64,000 bases of DNA from Colletotrichum lupini (taxonomy: Eukaryota > Ascomycota > Sordariomycetes > Glomerellales > Glomerellaceae): assembly GCF_023278565.1 (NCBI RefSeq), contig NC_064677.1, forward strand, positions 2,418,001-2,482,000. Direction: 5' to 3'. The first letter of the stretch is position 1. Every line of letters begins with the position of its first letter. This document shows positions 1-13,213 of the stretch, piece by piece. The notes under the pieces are model-generated. The model was not told the origin of the DNA. It did not search any database and was given only the letters and a program-made list of their open reading frames with translations. A program made the position numbers and the translations under genes.

Positions 1-1981
1 AAGCTCTTTATAAGCGTATTTTAAAAAGGGTTTACTAAAGAATAGGTAAAACGTTATTTGTTACGAAGGTAACTTTGTTTACCTTATTATTCGCCTTACT
101 ATCAATATTACGTAAGCAAACTATATACCATATTAATCTACAATTTCTGTAGATTATTATAGATATTGATTATGTAAGCAATACTGCTTATATAAGCTTA
201 CGTGAGCAATGGAAAGTACTGGAAGATAACTGAATAATCTGGAATTTACTCGAGGCGGAATTACGTACTACGATTACGCATTCACTTACGTATACGCTTA
301 TTAATTATATTATAATTAATAAGCAATGGAATATTCTAGTAGGAGGTTTTTATACCTATATATAGGCGTGTATTTGCCTACCTAGACCTTTCGTTAAGCA
401 AGCAACTTCTCATATAGTAATTCAACTATATTACTCTCTTTACTATAAAAACCTCTTTTATATACGCTTATATCCCCTATATTCATATATTCTTGCTTCT
501 ATATGAATATTCACTTTTTATATTCTTTATAAGATTATCCCGCATTACCTTGTTAAAGCTATACGTGCTAGATTATTAACTATTTATTATATATTATTTA
601 TAAATAAATAGCTAAACGGAGCGGACTTATTAAATATTAAAAAAAGTATTTAAAGATTTATACTAAAGGCTTATTAAATAAGTAAATAGCGTAGCTAAAA
701 AAGGCTAAGTTTATATATAATAATAGCTAATATTCTATTATAAAAATATCCCTATATATAATATTATATAGCTATTACCCTAAGTATATTAAATATATAC
801 TTAATTATAAAGCTATAATCTAGGGGGTTGAAGAAAAAGTTTAAGAAATTAAGGAAACTAGGGCCTAAGTTATACGAGTATAAGTATAAGCTTTTAAGAG
901 CTAAGTAGCTTATTATAATATAAAATATACCCTAAAAAACTTTAATTATAAAGAGGTCGTTAGCTTATTAATGAAAAATATATAATTTAAAAATAATAAA
1001 CTAATACTAAAATATATTAAAATAATAATAACTAAAAGGGTAAGGAAATAAGCTTACTAAGTATATTTACTAAAATAATATTAAAGAATATATAATATTT
1101 TCTTAGTTTTTTAGCTTAAGTTATAAAAGAATTACTAAATAGTTAATAATTAAATAATAAATCTCTTAGAGTTAAAGAACGAGTAAAACGTTTAAAAAAT
1201 TAAGGAAATCGTTATAAAGTAAAATAAGGAAAAAAACTTATAATATTTTATTAAATAAACTAAGTAGCTTATTAAATATAATACGTAAAAGCTTATTAAA
1301 TATTTTAAAAGGGTAATAAAAATAGTTAAAAAATTCGAACGCTATAAAAAAAAAGTATATATAAAATAGGATAATAAATATTAAGTTCGTAATAAAAAGT
1401 TATTAAAAATAAGTTAATTAATAATACTCTATAAAACCCTTTTTATTTAGCCTAGTATAATTTTTAAAAAAAAGATATAATATTATAACCCTTAGTAATA
1501 CGTTACTAAGAGATTATTAGAATTTAGTTATATAAAGAGAGTAACCTATATAATATTAATAATAGTAATAATAGCTCTAGTATATACTTTTAAAACGTAA
1601 TAATTAATAATAATAATCTACTTAGTAAATAAAAAGCGGGGAGGCTTTATATATATACTTAGCTAATTACTTAAAATAAAGCCGTTAATTTTATTAATAT
1701 TATAATAAATAAGAGGGAGGCGGTTAAAGTTACGTAAAGTATTATATAGTGGTTTTTTTCCGACTTTATAAGCGTAAAAGATCGACCTTAACGGGATTAC
1801 GCTTTTAAAAGAAATTATATAATATAATATACTTTTTAATTATATAATATATATAATATAGCCTAAGTACGTACTTAACGTAATATAATAATTTTAATAC
1901 GAAAACTACTATATAATTTAAAATAAATAAGCTACCCTTTACGTAGTAGCGCTGGCTAAAAAGGTTAACGGTAGAAGTTAA

Positions 1982-2028
1982 TTATAATAGTTAGTTATAA
2001 TAGTTAGTTATAATAGTTAGTTATAATA
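1982..2028. repeat. 13-bp tandem repeat
   Basis: The unit TTATAATAGTTAG is repeated three times perfectly plus a partial fourth copy, inside the RIP block. The copies are identical, so the array either mutated uniformly or expanded after RIP. Confidence 0.8.
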
Positions 2029-2907
2029 ATTAAAAGCGGCCCTTAACTATAGAGGTTCTAAACTTTAATAGCGACGTAGAGGTTTTTAAAAAAAAAAGGG
2101 CTAAATAGGCTAATATTTATTACTCTTTTATTATACTAAAGCTTATAAAAATTCTTTTTATCCTTATTATTTTTAATATTACTTAAAGCTACTTTCTATT
2201 TAAACTAAACAAATTTACTAAACAAATTTACTAAATAAACCTATCAATATATAAACTACTACCTTAATAAGAACCTACTCTATTTTTAGTATATAGTTAG
2301 TAATTAGTAAGCTAGAACTTTTTAAAAATACTTATTAATAAGTCTACCCCTCTCGGGCTAGGCGCCCTTAGCTAGCTTAATATTATAGCTATTATAACTA
2401 ACGTAAGTACGCCCGAGGATTAGTAAAGTACTTTTTAATAATATAAAATTTAGCTAAGTAATAATACGAACGCCGTAAATAGCTAGGCTAATATAGATAT
2501 TAAAATCCGGTATATTAATATTAATTTAGAAATTATATTTTATAAAACTAAAGATCTTTTTAATACGAGCTATATTATAAATATAAAGGAATATATAAAG
2601 GGCCCCTTAATTTTTAATAAAAAGGAGTATATAATATAAGATCTAATTACTTATATAGGCTAGTATTAAGAGGTTTTATATATATTAAAATAAGTATAGC
2701 TTACTCTCTAAATAGGTAAGGGAAGGTTAGGAGCTATTTTAATTAGTAATTAGGTATAGAGCGTAATATACCTAGTTTTCTTTAATACCTAATATATAGT
2801 ACGGCCCCGGCGGATTACTCCGTCGGGGGGACGTAAAGTATTATATATATTAATAATAATAGTTTATAAAGCGTTTATTATTTAGTTATTATTAAAGGCC
2901 GTAATAA

Positions 2908-3030
2908 GAAGTATAACGGGAGTTATAATAAAAGAATATAATAAGAGTTATAATAAAAAGTATAATAAGAGCTATAATAAAAAGTATAATAAAAGCTATA
3001 ATAAAAAGTAAAATAAAAATAAAATAAGGG
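2908..3030. repeat. ~24-bp imperfect tandem repeat, A/T rich
   Basis: Alternating AGTTATAATAAAA and AGTATAATAAG-type blocks recur with a period of about 24 bp. In one plus-strand frame they read as Ser/Lys-Tyr-Asn-Lys repeats. This could be a degraded low-complexity coding segment (for example a gag-like region) or a simple minisatellite. I cannot tell which. Confidence 0.6.
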
Positions 3031-5029
3031 GTATAATATTATTATTATTAATAATAAGTCGGGGACGGGGGACGTTATTTAAAATAACGTTATTATAATC
3101 CTAGTTAAACTAAAGGACCTTAATAATATTAATATTTATAAAAAGCTTATTAACATTAAATTACTAATTATAACCTATAGTTTTAATTTTAGTATAAATA
3201 ATAGCTTTATTAAGCTATTATAAAGCCTTTATTTAGAATAAAAAGAGTATAATACTAGCCTTATTAAAATTTAAAATAATATAACTAAGGGCTAAAGAAC
3301 CCTTATTTATATTAAAAAGAGCGTTATAAATAGGAGTTAATAAGTTATTAACGTTAAAATAATAATACTTATTATAATATTAAAAAAGAAAATTCTCTAA
3401 GTCGTTATTAAGCTCTTTAAATTTAGTATTTTTATACTAAGACTTATTAAATTTAAACTTAAAATCGTCCCGCTCGTTATTATTACTAAGAATATAATTA
3501 ATAATAAAAATATGCTTTTTAATAAGAGTTTAAATCTTAGGACTATAAAAAATAAAAATAGCGCTATATATAATAATAATATAAATAAATACCTTATTTA
3601 TTAAGAACTTAATAACGCGTTTATAAAAAATAAAAAAAATAAAAAACTCTTAAATATATATAATAATAACGCCCTAAGGAGTTTTTTTATAATACTAAGC
3701 TAAAGCGTCGAGGTTATTTTATAAAATAGTTATATAACTATTATTACAACAATAAACTAGCTAGAAATAATAAAAATAAGAAATAATCTTAGCCTTATTA
3801 TTAATATTAAAAATATTAATTTAAAAGAAGAGATCTAAGTTAATAAAAAGAAAATTTACTAAACGATTATTAATAACTTATTATAATCGAAATTAATAAG
3901 TTTAAATATTCATAATTAATAACGAGCTCTTAAAAAATAGCTTATTTAAAATAGACTTTTTTTTTTATTACTTATTAACGGGTTAGTAATATAAGTAGTA
4001 ACCTTCTCTTATATATTAGTAATATAATTAAAAATATAAAAAACGCGGCCGCGCTCATAAATATTAAAGCTACTTTACTCTTTAATATTATAAAACTTTA
4101 TAAGAATATTTTAAATAAACTAAGTAGCGCTATATAACTCTTTAAAAACTTAAAAAATATTATTAATTTAATATTTTAATAATAGATTAGGGAGGACTTA
4201 ATAACTTATAATAAAATACTTCTTTTTATTGATTTAATAAATAATATACTTAGTAGTATAAATACTAATAATATAAACGAGCTCGTTAATATTATAATAT
4301 ATACTAACTAAGTAGCGTATATAAGGAGTACCGTTATAAAGACTATAAAAGCCCTTTTTAAAATTATACTCTATATTAAGTATATTTTAAATACGCAAAA
4401 TAATAAATATTTTAATAAATACTTAGTAATAATATAATAAAAAAGTCGTAATTAAAAACCGATACGGAATTAAAATATTATAAGAAAAGAAGTATAGTTA
4501 TATATAAAGAAATTCGTAAAACGGTCGCTAAATAAAAAAAGAAAATAAAAATAAACACGTAACTAATAATAAAGAAAATCTTTTACTATACTTAATAGCC
4601 TAATAATAATAATAACCGCAAGGTTAAATAAGCTCTTATATATTATAATAATTAAAATACTTTATTATAAATACGTACTACTAATTTAATAACTAGTTAG
4701 CGCGCTATTACTAAATAATAATAATAAAATATTTATTAAATAAGGAAATAGGAGTAATACCTTATTCCTAAATAAAAAAGGATATTATTAACGCCTTATA
4801 GAATTTATTATAAATAACGATGTTAATAGCTTTATTATTAATATTAAAAAAGATATTACGTAATAACTTTAAGGACTAAAGTTATATAAAGAGGGAGTAA
4901 TTATAATAAATTTAGGATATAGTTAGTAATAAGATATTAATAACTTAATAACTAATATATAAATTATATTATAAAAAGACTTTTTAAAACGTAAAGCCCT
5001 TATAAAGGACTCTATAAGCTTTAATTTTA

Positions 5030-8000
5030 TAATATACTTATACTTATATTATAACCTCGCTAATTAAGTACTTATAGCCTAATCTCTTATACTATATTAT
5101 ATTATAAACTTAATACCGTTTTTATTTTTAGTTTTTATAATATAATATAAAGTTAATAAAAAATAAAAAGGCTATATAATTATTAATATTTATAAACTAA
5201 ATAAGATCGTACTTTTAAATAGCTACTTAATACGATTATAAAATAATATCTTTAATATTATTAAAAATAAATATTATATTATAGTTATAAACATAAGTTT
5301 ATTTTATTATTAATAGCAAGTATACTCTAAATCTCATAACGCTTTTATAATTATTATACTTAATAAATAATATACTTTTAATTATATTATAATAAGTTAT
5401 AAAAACTTAAACGCTTATATTTAATAATAAATAGATACCCTTTTTATAAATATCTTAGCCCGATTATATTGTAATAATATTATTATTAGATTTAATATAT
5501 TAGAGGAGTATATTACTAACCTTGATATTATTTTTTATTTATTATAATAAAAAAATATTAATTTTAACTTATTAAAAACCTTTATAGAGTTTCTAAGTAC
5601 TACCGTTCTTAAATAGTACGTCGACGCTTTTAGCTTATTTATTATAATAAAAAAGTTAAATATTTTCAAATAATTTAAATATTCGACGACTTTTTATAAC
5701 CTCGAGATATTTATTAACTTTACGGGATATTTTTTATAATAACGTTCTAAAATATATATTTATTATAAAACTACTAAAATAACTAAAAACGGATTTATTA
5801 TAATAAAGGACTAAAAATAGTAAACGAATTACTAATAAGGATCCCGGGCGTAAATAATAAATAAAATTAATCCTAATTATAACTATTAATAAAGAACGGT
5901 ATGTGTTTAAAAAAGTACGTAGCGACTTACTAAATAATATTAAGTTATATTATTATAACTTAATACGATTATTATTTATTAATTTTAATATAATAATAAT
6001 AAGTATTAGTATTATAGCTTATTATATTAAACTAAAAGTATTATAAATAATTATAAATAATAAAGGGAAGCTAACTAAACTATTACTAAAGGGTACTATT
6101 TAACTAGTATTATACTTATTACGAACCCTATTTAAGCTTAAAAAAAGATATTAGCTAACGGAAATAGAAATACTAAGTTTCGTTTAAGTCCTAAAGAAAT
6201 ATAATTACTAAATCTCCGTATTAAAACTTATTACGATAATTATAACTAATTATTTCGCTATTATAAGCTTATAATAATAATTAGATATTACTAATATTAT
6301 AATAAATAGCGCTAATAATAAAAAACTAATTAGGGTAATAGAGTATACTAGCTAGTTTAATATTTAGGTTATATATAAGCTAAGTAAGGAATATATTATA
6401 CTAAATGCGCTATTTAAACTACTAACTAACTTAAAATATAACGAGCTAAATCCGATAAATAGCGGCTTAGATATTTTATTAAATAACGTACTAAACGATT
6501 AAGTAATATAAATATAAATATAATTAGTTTTCCTAGCTAACGATACTTATATTATATAAATTAATCTATTACTAATACGTACGGCTAACGACTAATAACT
6601 AAAAAACGATATTATATTACTAATAACATAAGATAATATTAGTATAATTCTTTTCGAAATAGTACCGAGTTTTAAAAAGAAAATCTAATAGGGCTATAAT
6701 ATAAATCTAGTTCTTATATTTATTATTAAAATAATTTATAATAATATAATACTATTTAAAAAGAACCGCGCCGAATTATTATTTTCTTTATATAAAGGAC
6801 TATTATAAAAAATAACGTATAATATATATAATTAATTATATATCCTTTAGATATACTACGCTAATATTTTTAAAACGGCCTATAAAAAAAACTATATAAG
6901 TTACGATAAAATAGTTATGATACTCTTTAAATATTATGTACTATAATTTATATAAAATTTAAAGCGCTATATCTAGGGTTACCTAACGTACTTAATAATA
7001 AAACTTAAAATATACTAACTATATAGTAGTATATAACCTATTATACTATTATTATATCCTTATTATATAATTACTATCGATTTTATTTTAAGATTACTAA
7101 TTTCGAAAAAAGGATACGACTATATCTTATTAATAACTAATAAAATATTTAAATAAATTAGTTCAATATTTAAGTATAAAACGATAATAATAAAGGAATA
7201 GGTAATATTATTAATAGACTTTTTATAGTACTATAACTAGGGATTACTAAAGGTAATCCTAAGTAATAAAGACCCTAAGTTCTTTTTTATAATATAAAAA
7301 TATATATAGGATAATTATAATAATAAACTATTATACTTAGTAACTTACTATCCTTAGACTAATAACTAAAATAAATAAATAAACCTTATAATCGATTTAG
7401 TACTACGAATATACTTTATATTACTAAAATCCCTAGACTAATAGCCTAATAGTATTCCCTAATTATAATTCGAAATTAATAATAGTAAATTAGCTATAAT
7501 AAATAAATTGCTTAACGAAATTATTTTAAAATTAATTCTTAATAAAATTATTAATATAGTTATAAATATAATAAATAAACTACTAATTAGATTAGAAATA
7601 CGACTTAAAGTATATAATATTATTATTATTATAGCCGTTTAGATAAAATTATATTACGATTAGAAGTACTTTATTAAATTTTTTAAAGTTAAATAACGTA
7701 TTATACTAAAACTATACTATGGTTATAATATACTATAATTAATAACGCTAAAAAAGAAATATATATAATAATATACTAAGCCTTTTATAATCCTCGAACG
7801 GGTCGGACGACTCGTATATAGGCTCGACTTATTTTAATATATAAAAATATATAACATAATGTTAATTAATTATTTAGAACTAGTACTACTATTTAATATT
7901 TACGAACGAGTATTACTAATACCGATAGTAATTTTACTTATTAATTTATTAAAGAAAGTTATTAACGTTTAATAAAATAAAAATAAACTATAGTTTTTAT

Positions 8001-8080
8001 TATAACTAGAGGGACTAGGTAAATAATATAAATAGTAACTAGAACTTCCCTATAAAATTATTATTACGAGGTATTTATTA
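5030..8080 (+). pseudogene. Ty3/Gypsy retrotransposon pol fossil
   Basis: Read on the plus strand while tolerating C-to-T and G-to-A changes, this interval shows the order of a Gypsy pol gene. Around 5140-5240 lies the reverse-transcriptase segment that precedes the catalytic loop (a DIR-x-LN ... YPLP-like pattern). Around 5465-5540 the catalytic Asp-Asp-Ile loop is followed by an LEEH-like motif. Around 5690-5800 there is connection/thumb sequence. Around 7060-7170 is the start of the integrase core, and around 7345-7400 an integrase motif of the YHPQTDGQ type in which the Gln codons have become TAG/TAA. Around 7781-7840 a well-preserved post-integrase stretch reads FIILERVGRLVYRLDL. A weak chromodomain-like patch may follow near 7990-8070. 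RT before integrase marks it as Gypsy rather than Copia. Stops throughout make it non-functional. The end points are approximate. Confidence 0.75.
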
Positions 8081-10185
8081 TTATAAGAGGAAGAATATTT
8101 AATTTAGCTAAATAATAATTCCTTTTTATAATAGAGGATAGTATTAATTATTCCTAATTTTAAGTACTTACCTAAAGCTAAAAATCGAACTTATTATTTA
8201 ATTTCGACTCTATATTACTTATAGCTAACTATTTAAACCTTATTTTTACCTATTTCTGCTATACCTTTTTCTTCCCCTTTATATATTTATATTAAAATAG
8301 TATAACTAAATAAGACTAATAATAGCCTTATTAACTTAGCTAGTTAGGTATATAATAAAAGAAGTACTAACTAAAAGTTTATTAATAATCTTCATAATTT
8401 AGTAACTCCTAATATTAATAATATAAATATTTCTAAATTATTATAATACTTATTAATTATTAAAAATAAGAATAATAAACTACTTAAAATAGGAAACGAG
8501 GACGACGATTTAATAAATAAAGAGGACCCTAGACTTAAAATAAGACGTAAGGGATTTATTAGTTTATTTAATATATATAACTTATTTATTATAAACTTAC
8601 TTCTTAAAAGATTTAGAATATTTAATACTTAACTATTTATAATACTAAATAATATTACTTAGAGAATTTAAAATTAAATAAATAAGAAGCTATTATTTTA
8701 GTTAAAAAATAATAACTTAAACCCCGATTATAATTAATAACGACTTATTATTTATAGAGTTAGAGATTAAGAATAAAAAACTAATAGTACGAAGTTATTA
8801 TTAAATAATAACGACGATTTTTTAAAAATTAAAAAAGGGATTAGTAACGAGGAGTTTAATAAAAGAGAATTTAATAATAGTATTCTATTTAATAAGAAAT
8901 TATTAAAAAAAAAAAACGTAAAACTAAAGGAATAAAAAATATGAATAATAAGAAGCTAAAAATAATATTATTATAAAAAATCCTTTTTAAAACGATTTAT
9001 TAAAAAAGATATCCGTACTCTTAAAGCTAACTCTTAACGATCTTTTAATATAATTAATTAAAATTAATTTAAGTATATTTACTCTAAATAAAATAATATC
9101 TAAGTAGTACTACTTAATTCCTAAGTTAGTATAATAAGGTTAATTATATAAAAAGAATTATTATAGCTTATACTACGCTATAGTATTCTTTAATAATAAT
9201 TTAAATAATATTATTTTCTTAAAGTTTAAAAAAATTTCGGTTATAACGACTTTTTATTAAATACTTATAAATAACTAAAAGAAAAGTAACTTATTATTAT
9301 ATCCTATATATAGAGCTTTATATAAAACTATTAAAAAAGAGGTAACGGCTAAGGAAATTATAATAATAATATATTTATATAGCCTTAGCCTATTAAAAAG
9401 TTAGTAGAACTATTTTAACTAAATTAAGTTATTAAAATACTTTACTATTTATAATTTTATAAAGCTTAAATATAATAACATATTAAATATACTTCTTATT
9501 ACTTATAAATAATAAAAATTAGTACTTCGAACTATTATTATAACTCCTAGGCCTTAATACTTATTTTTAAAATAATTAAAATAATTATTAATAAAAAAAA
9601 AGCCTAGGGATATAATTTTATAACATAATACGACCCTAGTTTAGGATAATAATAAAGAATTTTATAAGTTTACATAGAAAATTATTATTAAAACAATAAT
9701 AAATAATAAAGTAAGGATAATTCTTTTTTAATAAGAAATATAAAAAAGAGGATAATAAGAAGAAGTAAATTATATAATAAAAATAATTAATATAGTAATT
9801 CTAAATAATAAGTAGAAAATAATTTATAAAAAGGTACTCCGTAATCTCGATACTAAACTACGAAAATAACTTAATAACTTATTATTAAAATATTATATTA
9901 TTAAGTATAATAATTATAATTACTATAGAATATTTTAGATAATATATTTATAACGATTATAATAATATTATATTTAGAGGAAATAATTAGGGAATATAAG
10001 TAACGAGGACGTTATAAAATTTTAATTAGGGGGCAGGCTATTATACTATATAGCTATAGGCTATATACTATAACTAATAGTGACTAGCTATAACTATATA
10101 TAGGGGCTTCTGCTTATATTAGGGGCTTCTACCCACATTACTTAAAAGAATTAACTACTACTTAATATATTATATTAACCCTACC

Positions 10186-13100
10186 TTTGCCCCCAGCAGC
10201 CACGCTACAAAAGGCCTGCATTCCTCCAAAGACTACGGGTAGGTAGTAACGCACTTCAGAACCGAGAACGAGTGGTCTGTCCACCTGGAAGTCTTGAGCA
10301 TCTTTTTACTTGTTTAGGCTGGTCAGTCTTGGAAGTTCGGTTGGCTGGCAGCGGGGCCGGCTCCAAAGGGGGTGGAGCCGATGGTGACGGGCAGCCGAAT
10401 CCTCCCCGCCGCCCTCGGATGTCCTTTTGCATACTGCCCAATCTCTCTCCCATCTGCAATTCTGTGAGACTTACATTGTAAAAGAGAATTTGTTCCTGAA
10501 ACGTTCAGGCTTGAAGCTTGTGTCAAGATAAACCCACGTTGCCTGGTTGTCTTATCAACACACCAGAAATGTATGACGGTAGAGTGGTAAGATATCGGAG
10601 TTGGTGAAGTCCATATGTGAGTACGTATTACGCGTATTCAGAGCAGGCGGGCTTGCTTGCCAGGCTGTTGAGAAGCTAGGAAGCCTAAGAAAGACGAGGG
10701 TGGCATGGGCCGTTCTGGGGCTTAAGTCCTTGCCGACTAAGTCCGCCTGTACCCAATTCTCTCGGGACCGGTTCGGCCAAAGATATGGTACCTACCTGGC
10801 TGTTGTGCCAAGATGACGGGGAGAATTGAGTCGTCTATCCGAACGGGTACAGACTGAGGTGGTGTGGAGTCACGTCCTCTGCTGCTCTTCTTTTTTCTCG
10901 CAGACGTAACGGAAAGTTTTGGACGAGGACGAGGGGTTAAGGTTCATCGATTGTTGCCAAGAGTAGCTTATTCGCAGGTCTATGATCCATCAGAAGAACG
11001 AACGCAAGAGAAACCTTGCCTCGACTATGATGTGACAACTTCGGATGGCTGTCGAGACTGGATAGTCTTACGCGGCTTGGCAAGACTCGTCTCGATTCTT
11101 GGTTGGCGCAGACCACGCGGCCAGTGAAGAGGCTGGCTTCGGATGCATCCTGTGCGATTTTTTTTCTTCCTCTCTTGAGTCCCCCGGCGAGTACAGGGTC
11201 GTTTGATGAATCATGGACCCATCCACTGTAGCGGATGTGTGTGTGTGCCAACGATCTTTCCACGAGGGTGGTTGGCTCCAGGGATGGACGCTGGGTGCAG
11301 GCGGCCGGCAAGCGTCCACCCTGGTGCTGGTTTTTTTGAGGCCAGCTTGGACCGCTATCAACACCAGGCTTCTTGAAGGGTTCGTCTTTGGTGCCCGGGA
11401 TACCTGGCATCAGCGGGTCTAAACTGCGACGAATTCTCTCTTCGCAGCCATCATCCGAGAAGACCACAAACGTCCTGTGTGGAGAGGACCACAAATTCTC
11501 TGGAACGGTTTGCAAGTCTACCTGCACTTTCGATTGTCTTGAGTCGTGAGTCGGATGCTCACTGTTGGGACGGAGTTGGCCATTCTTCATGGACAATTTT
11601 CAGATGGTGCAGAGTTGAGCGTTCGTCTGATAGACGAGCCCACAGGTGCTGATTCTCTGCCGGTCTCCGAACAATACGAGGATTTCCGCAATAGGAAGCA
11701 TGTCGGACATGACAAACCACGTTGAGAAACCAATCGCAGATTGATAAAAGCTGGCTGAACATTGGTCGAAACAGTAGACGGTTTCGAGGCGTAGCTTCGG
11801 AATACCCTGCGGCTTTGTCAGCTACCTCGCCGGGTTTGGTTTCGACTTGCCGATGTCACGGCAGCGGGCAGGACAGATCGAAACGCACACGCGGCGTAGT
11901 GGAAGGTTGGAATGTTCAAACTAGAGGGCCTAGAATTATGTAGCATTGTGATGCAGTCTTTGGAGATTCTGGGCGAAGAGAGACTGTGGATGCATATTCG
12001 CAAACGTAAACGTAGGTAAGAAGCAATGGTTGGCAGAGCTTTTGTTGGTTAAGCTTAAGACTGAGTTGTCAGCACCGAACAGCACCTTGGAGCTAAGGTA
12101 GCTCGGGTAGCTCACCCTTTTGTCTGTCGTCTTGCCGAGCCGTTGCCAGTCCGGCCCTGCCCACCTGTCCAAGAGACAACTGCATCGGCTAAAAAATGGC
12201 CGCTTAGAAACCAAAGGTGCCTGCTTGTCTGCATCGAATGAAGATGGGAGTGAAGTCACTTGCGCAGTTGCGCTTGCCGGGACTGGCCACCTTCTTGCCT
12301 CGTGCTAGTCATATCGTAGCATCCCTGTCTCCTCCTGCCCCATCCTGTCCCGTTTCGTGCTGCGTGCCGTTGCACTTTCTTTCCCACCGGAACCAAGTCC
12401 ACCTGGCACGCCGCACCCCAACTTCCCCTTGAGCCTTTGGTGTTTGCCCCCATGTACTGTGTATATCGAGCAGTCGCAACTGAGGTGGACTGCTGCTTGC
12501 TTTCCCCTCTGGTGCGCCAGTACTCCCTACCTGTTGCAGGGACGAATGTCCTTTGTTCTGAGTGGTACAGACTACAGAGTACCCATGGTCATAATGGCCC
12601 AGCACATCCACCTCCACTATCCGGTTGTTAGAAATCCCCTTCGGGGAGTATAGCAACTTAGAAAATCCTGTCTCCCTGGCCCGGACAATCTAATCCATCT
12701 GTGTGTGCTCTACTGCAGGCTGTCCCGTTTTGTCCACATCAATCTGTCGGTAGTACTTTATCATTACACGCACTTTTTCTCTCTTTTGGAGGGAACGCGT
12801 TGCTGACCATCTCTGACCCATTCTTCCCTTTGCATTCCCCGGCCTCTTTTCCTCTGTTCTCTTCTCCCCTCGCGGAACCTGACGAAGCGCCTTGTGCCAA
12901 ACCCTTCGGACTTCGTCACCAATTCGAACGGATTTCGACAGCTTTCCTTCACTGTTTGTAAGCGGGTCTAGGGTACGCACATCTAGTCACCCCGTGATGA
13001 GCTAGCTTGTGCCCAAGTGACGGACATAAACATCTATCCCCGTCAACGCAGCGAGTGCATGGCAACTTGGCCCAGAATCTATATTGCCTCCGTTGCGCTT

Positions 13101-13213
13101 GAAGTTGTAGCCAGATCCACTGCTACCGCCAAGATTGAGACGACGTTTGGGCCCAGCTGCCCGATCTGAAAGTCAGTATCGTATTCAGACTCGCTTGAGT
13201 CTTTCGCCAGAGA
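10186..13213. other. Intergenic, upstream of the ABC transporter
   Basis: Base composition switches to normal within a few tens of bases near 10185. Two copies of AGGGGCTTCT at about 10102 and 10121, just inside the AT block, may be remnants of an element end. I see no recognisable gene in the 3 kb. The longest unassigned frame (minus strand, 10937-11596, 219 codons) has no motif I know and no intron-supported extension. The 3' part, from about 12300, becomes pyrimidine-rich on the plus strand, as fungal promoters and leaders often are, and probably serves the transporter at 13214. Confidence 0.5.

Larger units (their letters stand above)
1..10185. mobile_element. RIP-degraded AT-rich transposon block
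   Basis: The whole stretch is extremely AT-rich, dominated by TpA, with CpA and TpG conspicuously rare and in-frame TAA/TAG everywhere. It contains no open frame of 60 codons on either strand. This is the classic product of repeat-induced point mutation, which converts CpA to TpA on both strands of duplicated DNA in filamentous ascomycetes. Scattered GC-rich scraps, for example around 2345-2420 and 2800-2830, show the original base composition was ordinary. A Ty3/Gypsy pol fossil is legible at about 5.0-8.1 kb. The rest (1-5000 and 8100-10185) probably includes the flanks of that element and other nested elements, but I could not define long terminal repeats or target-site duplications. The block ends abruptly near 10185. 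Confidence 0.88.
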
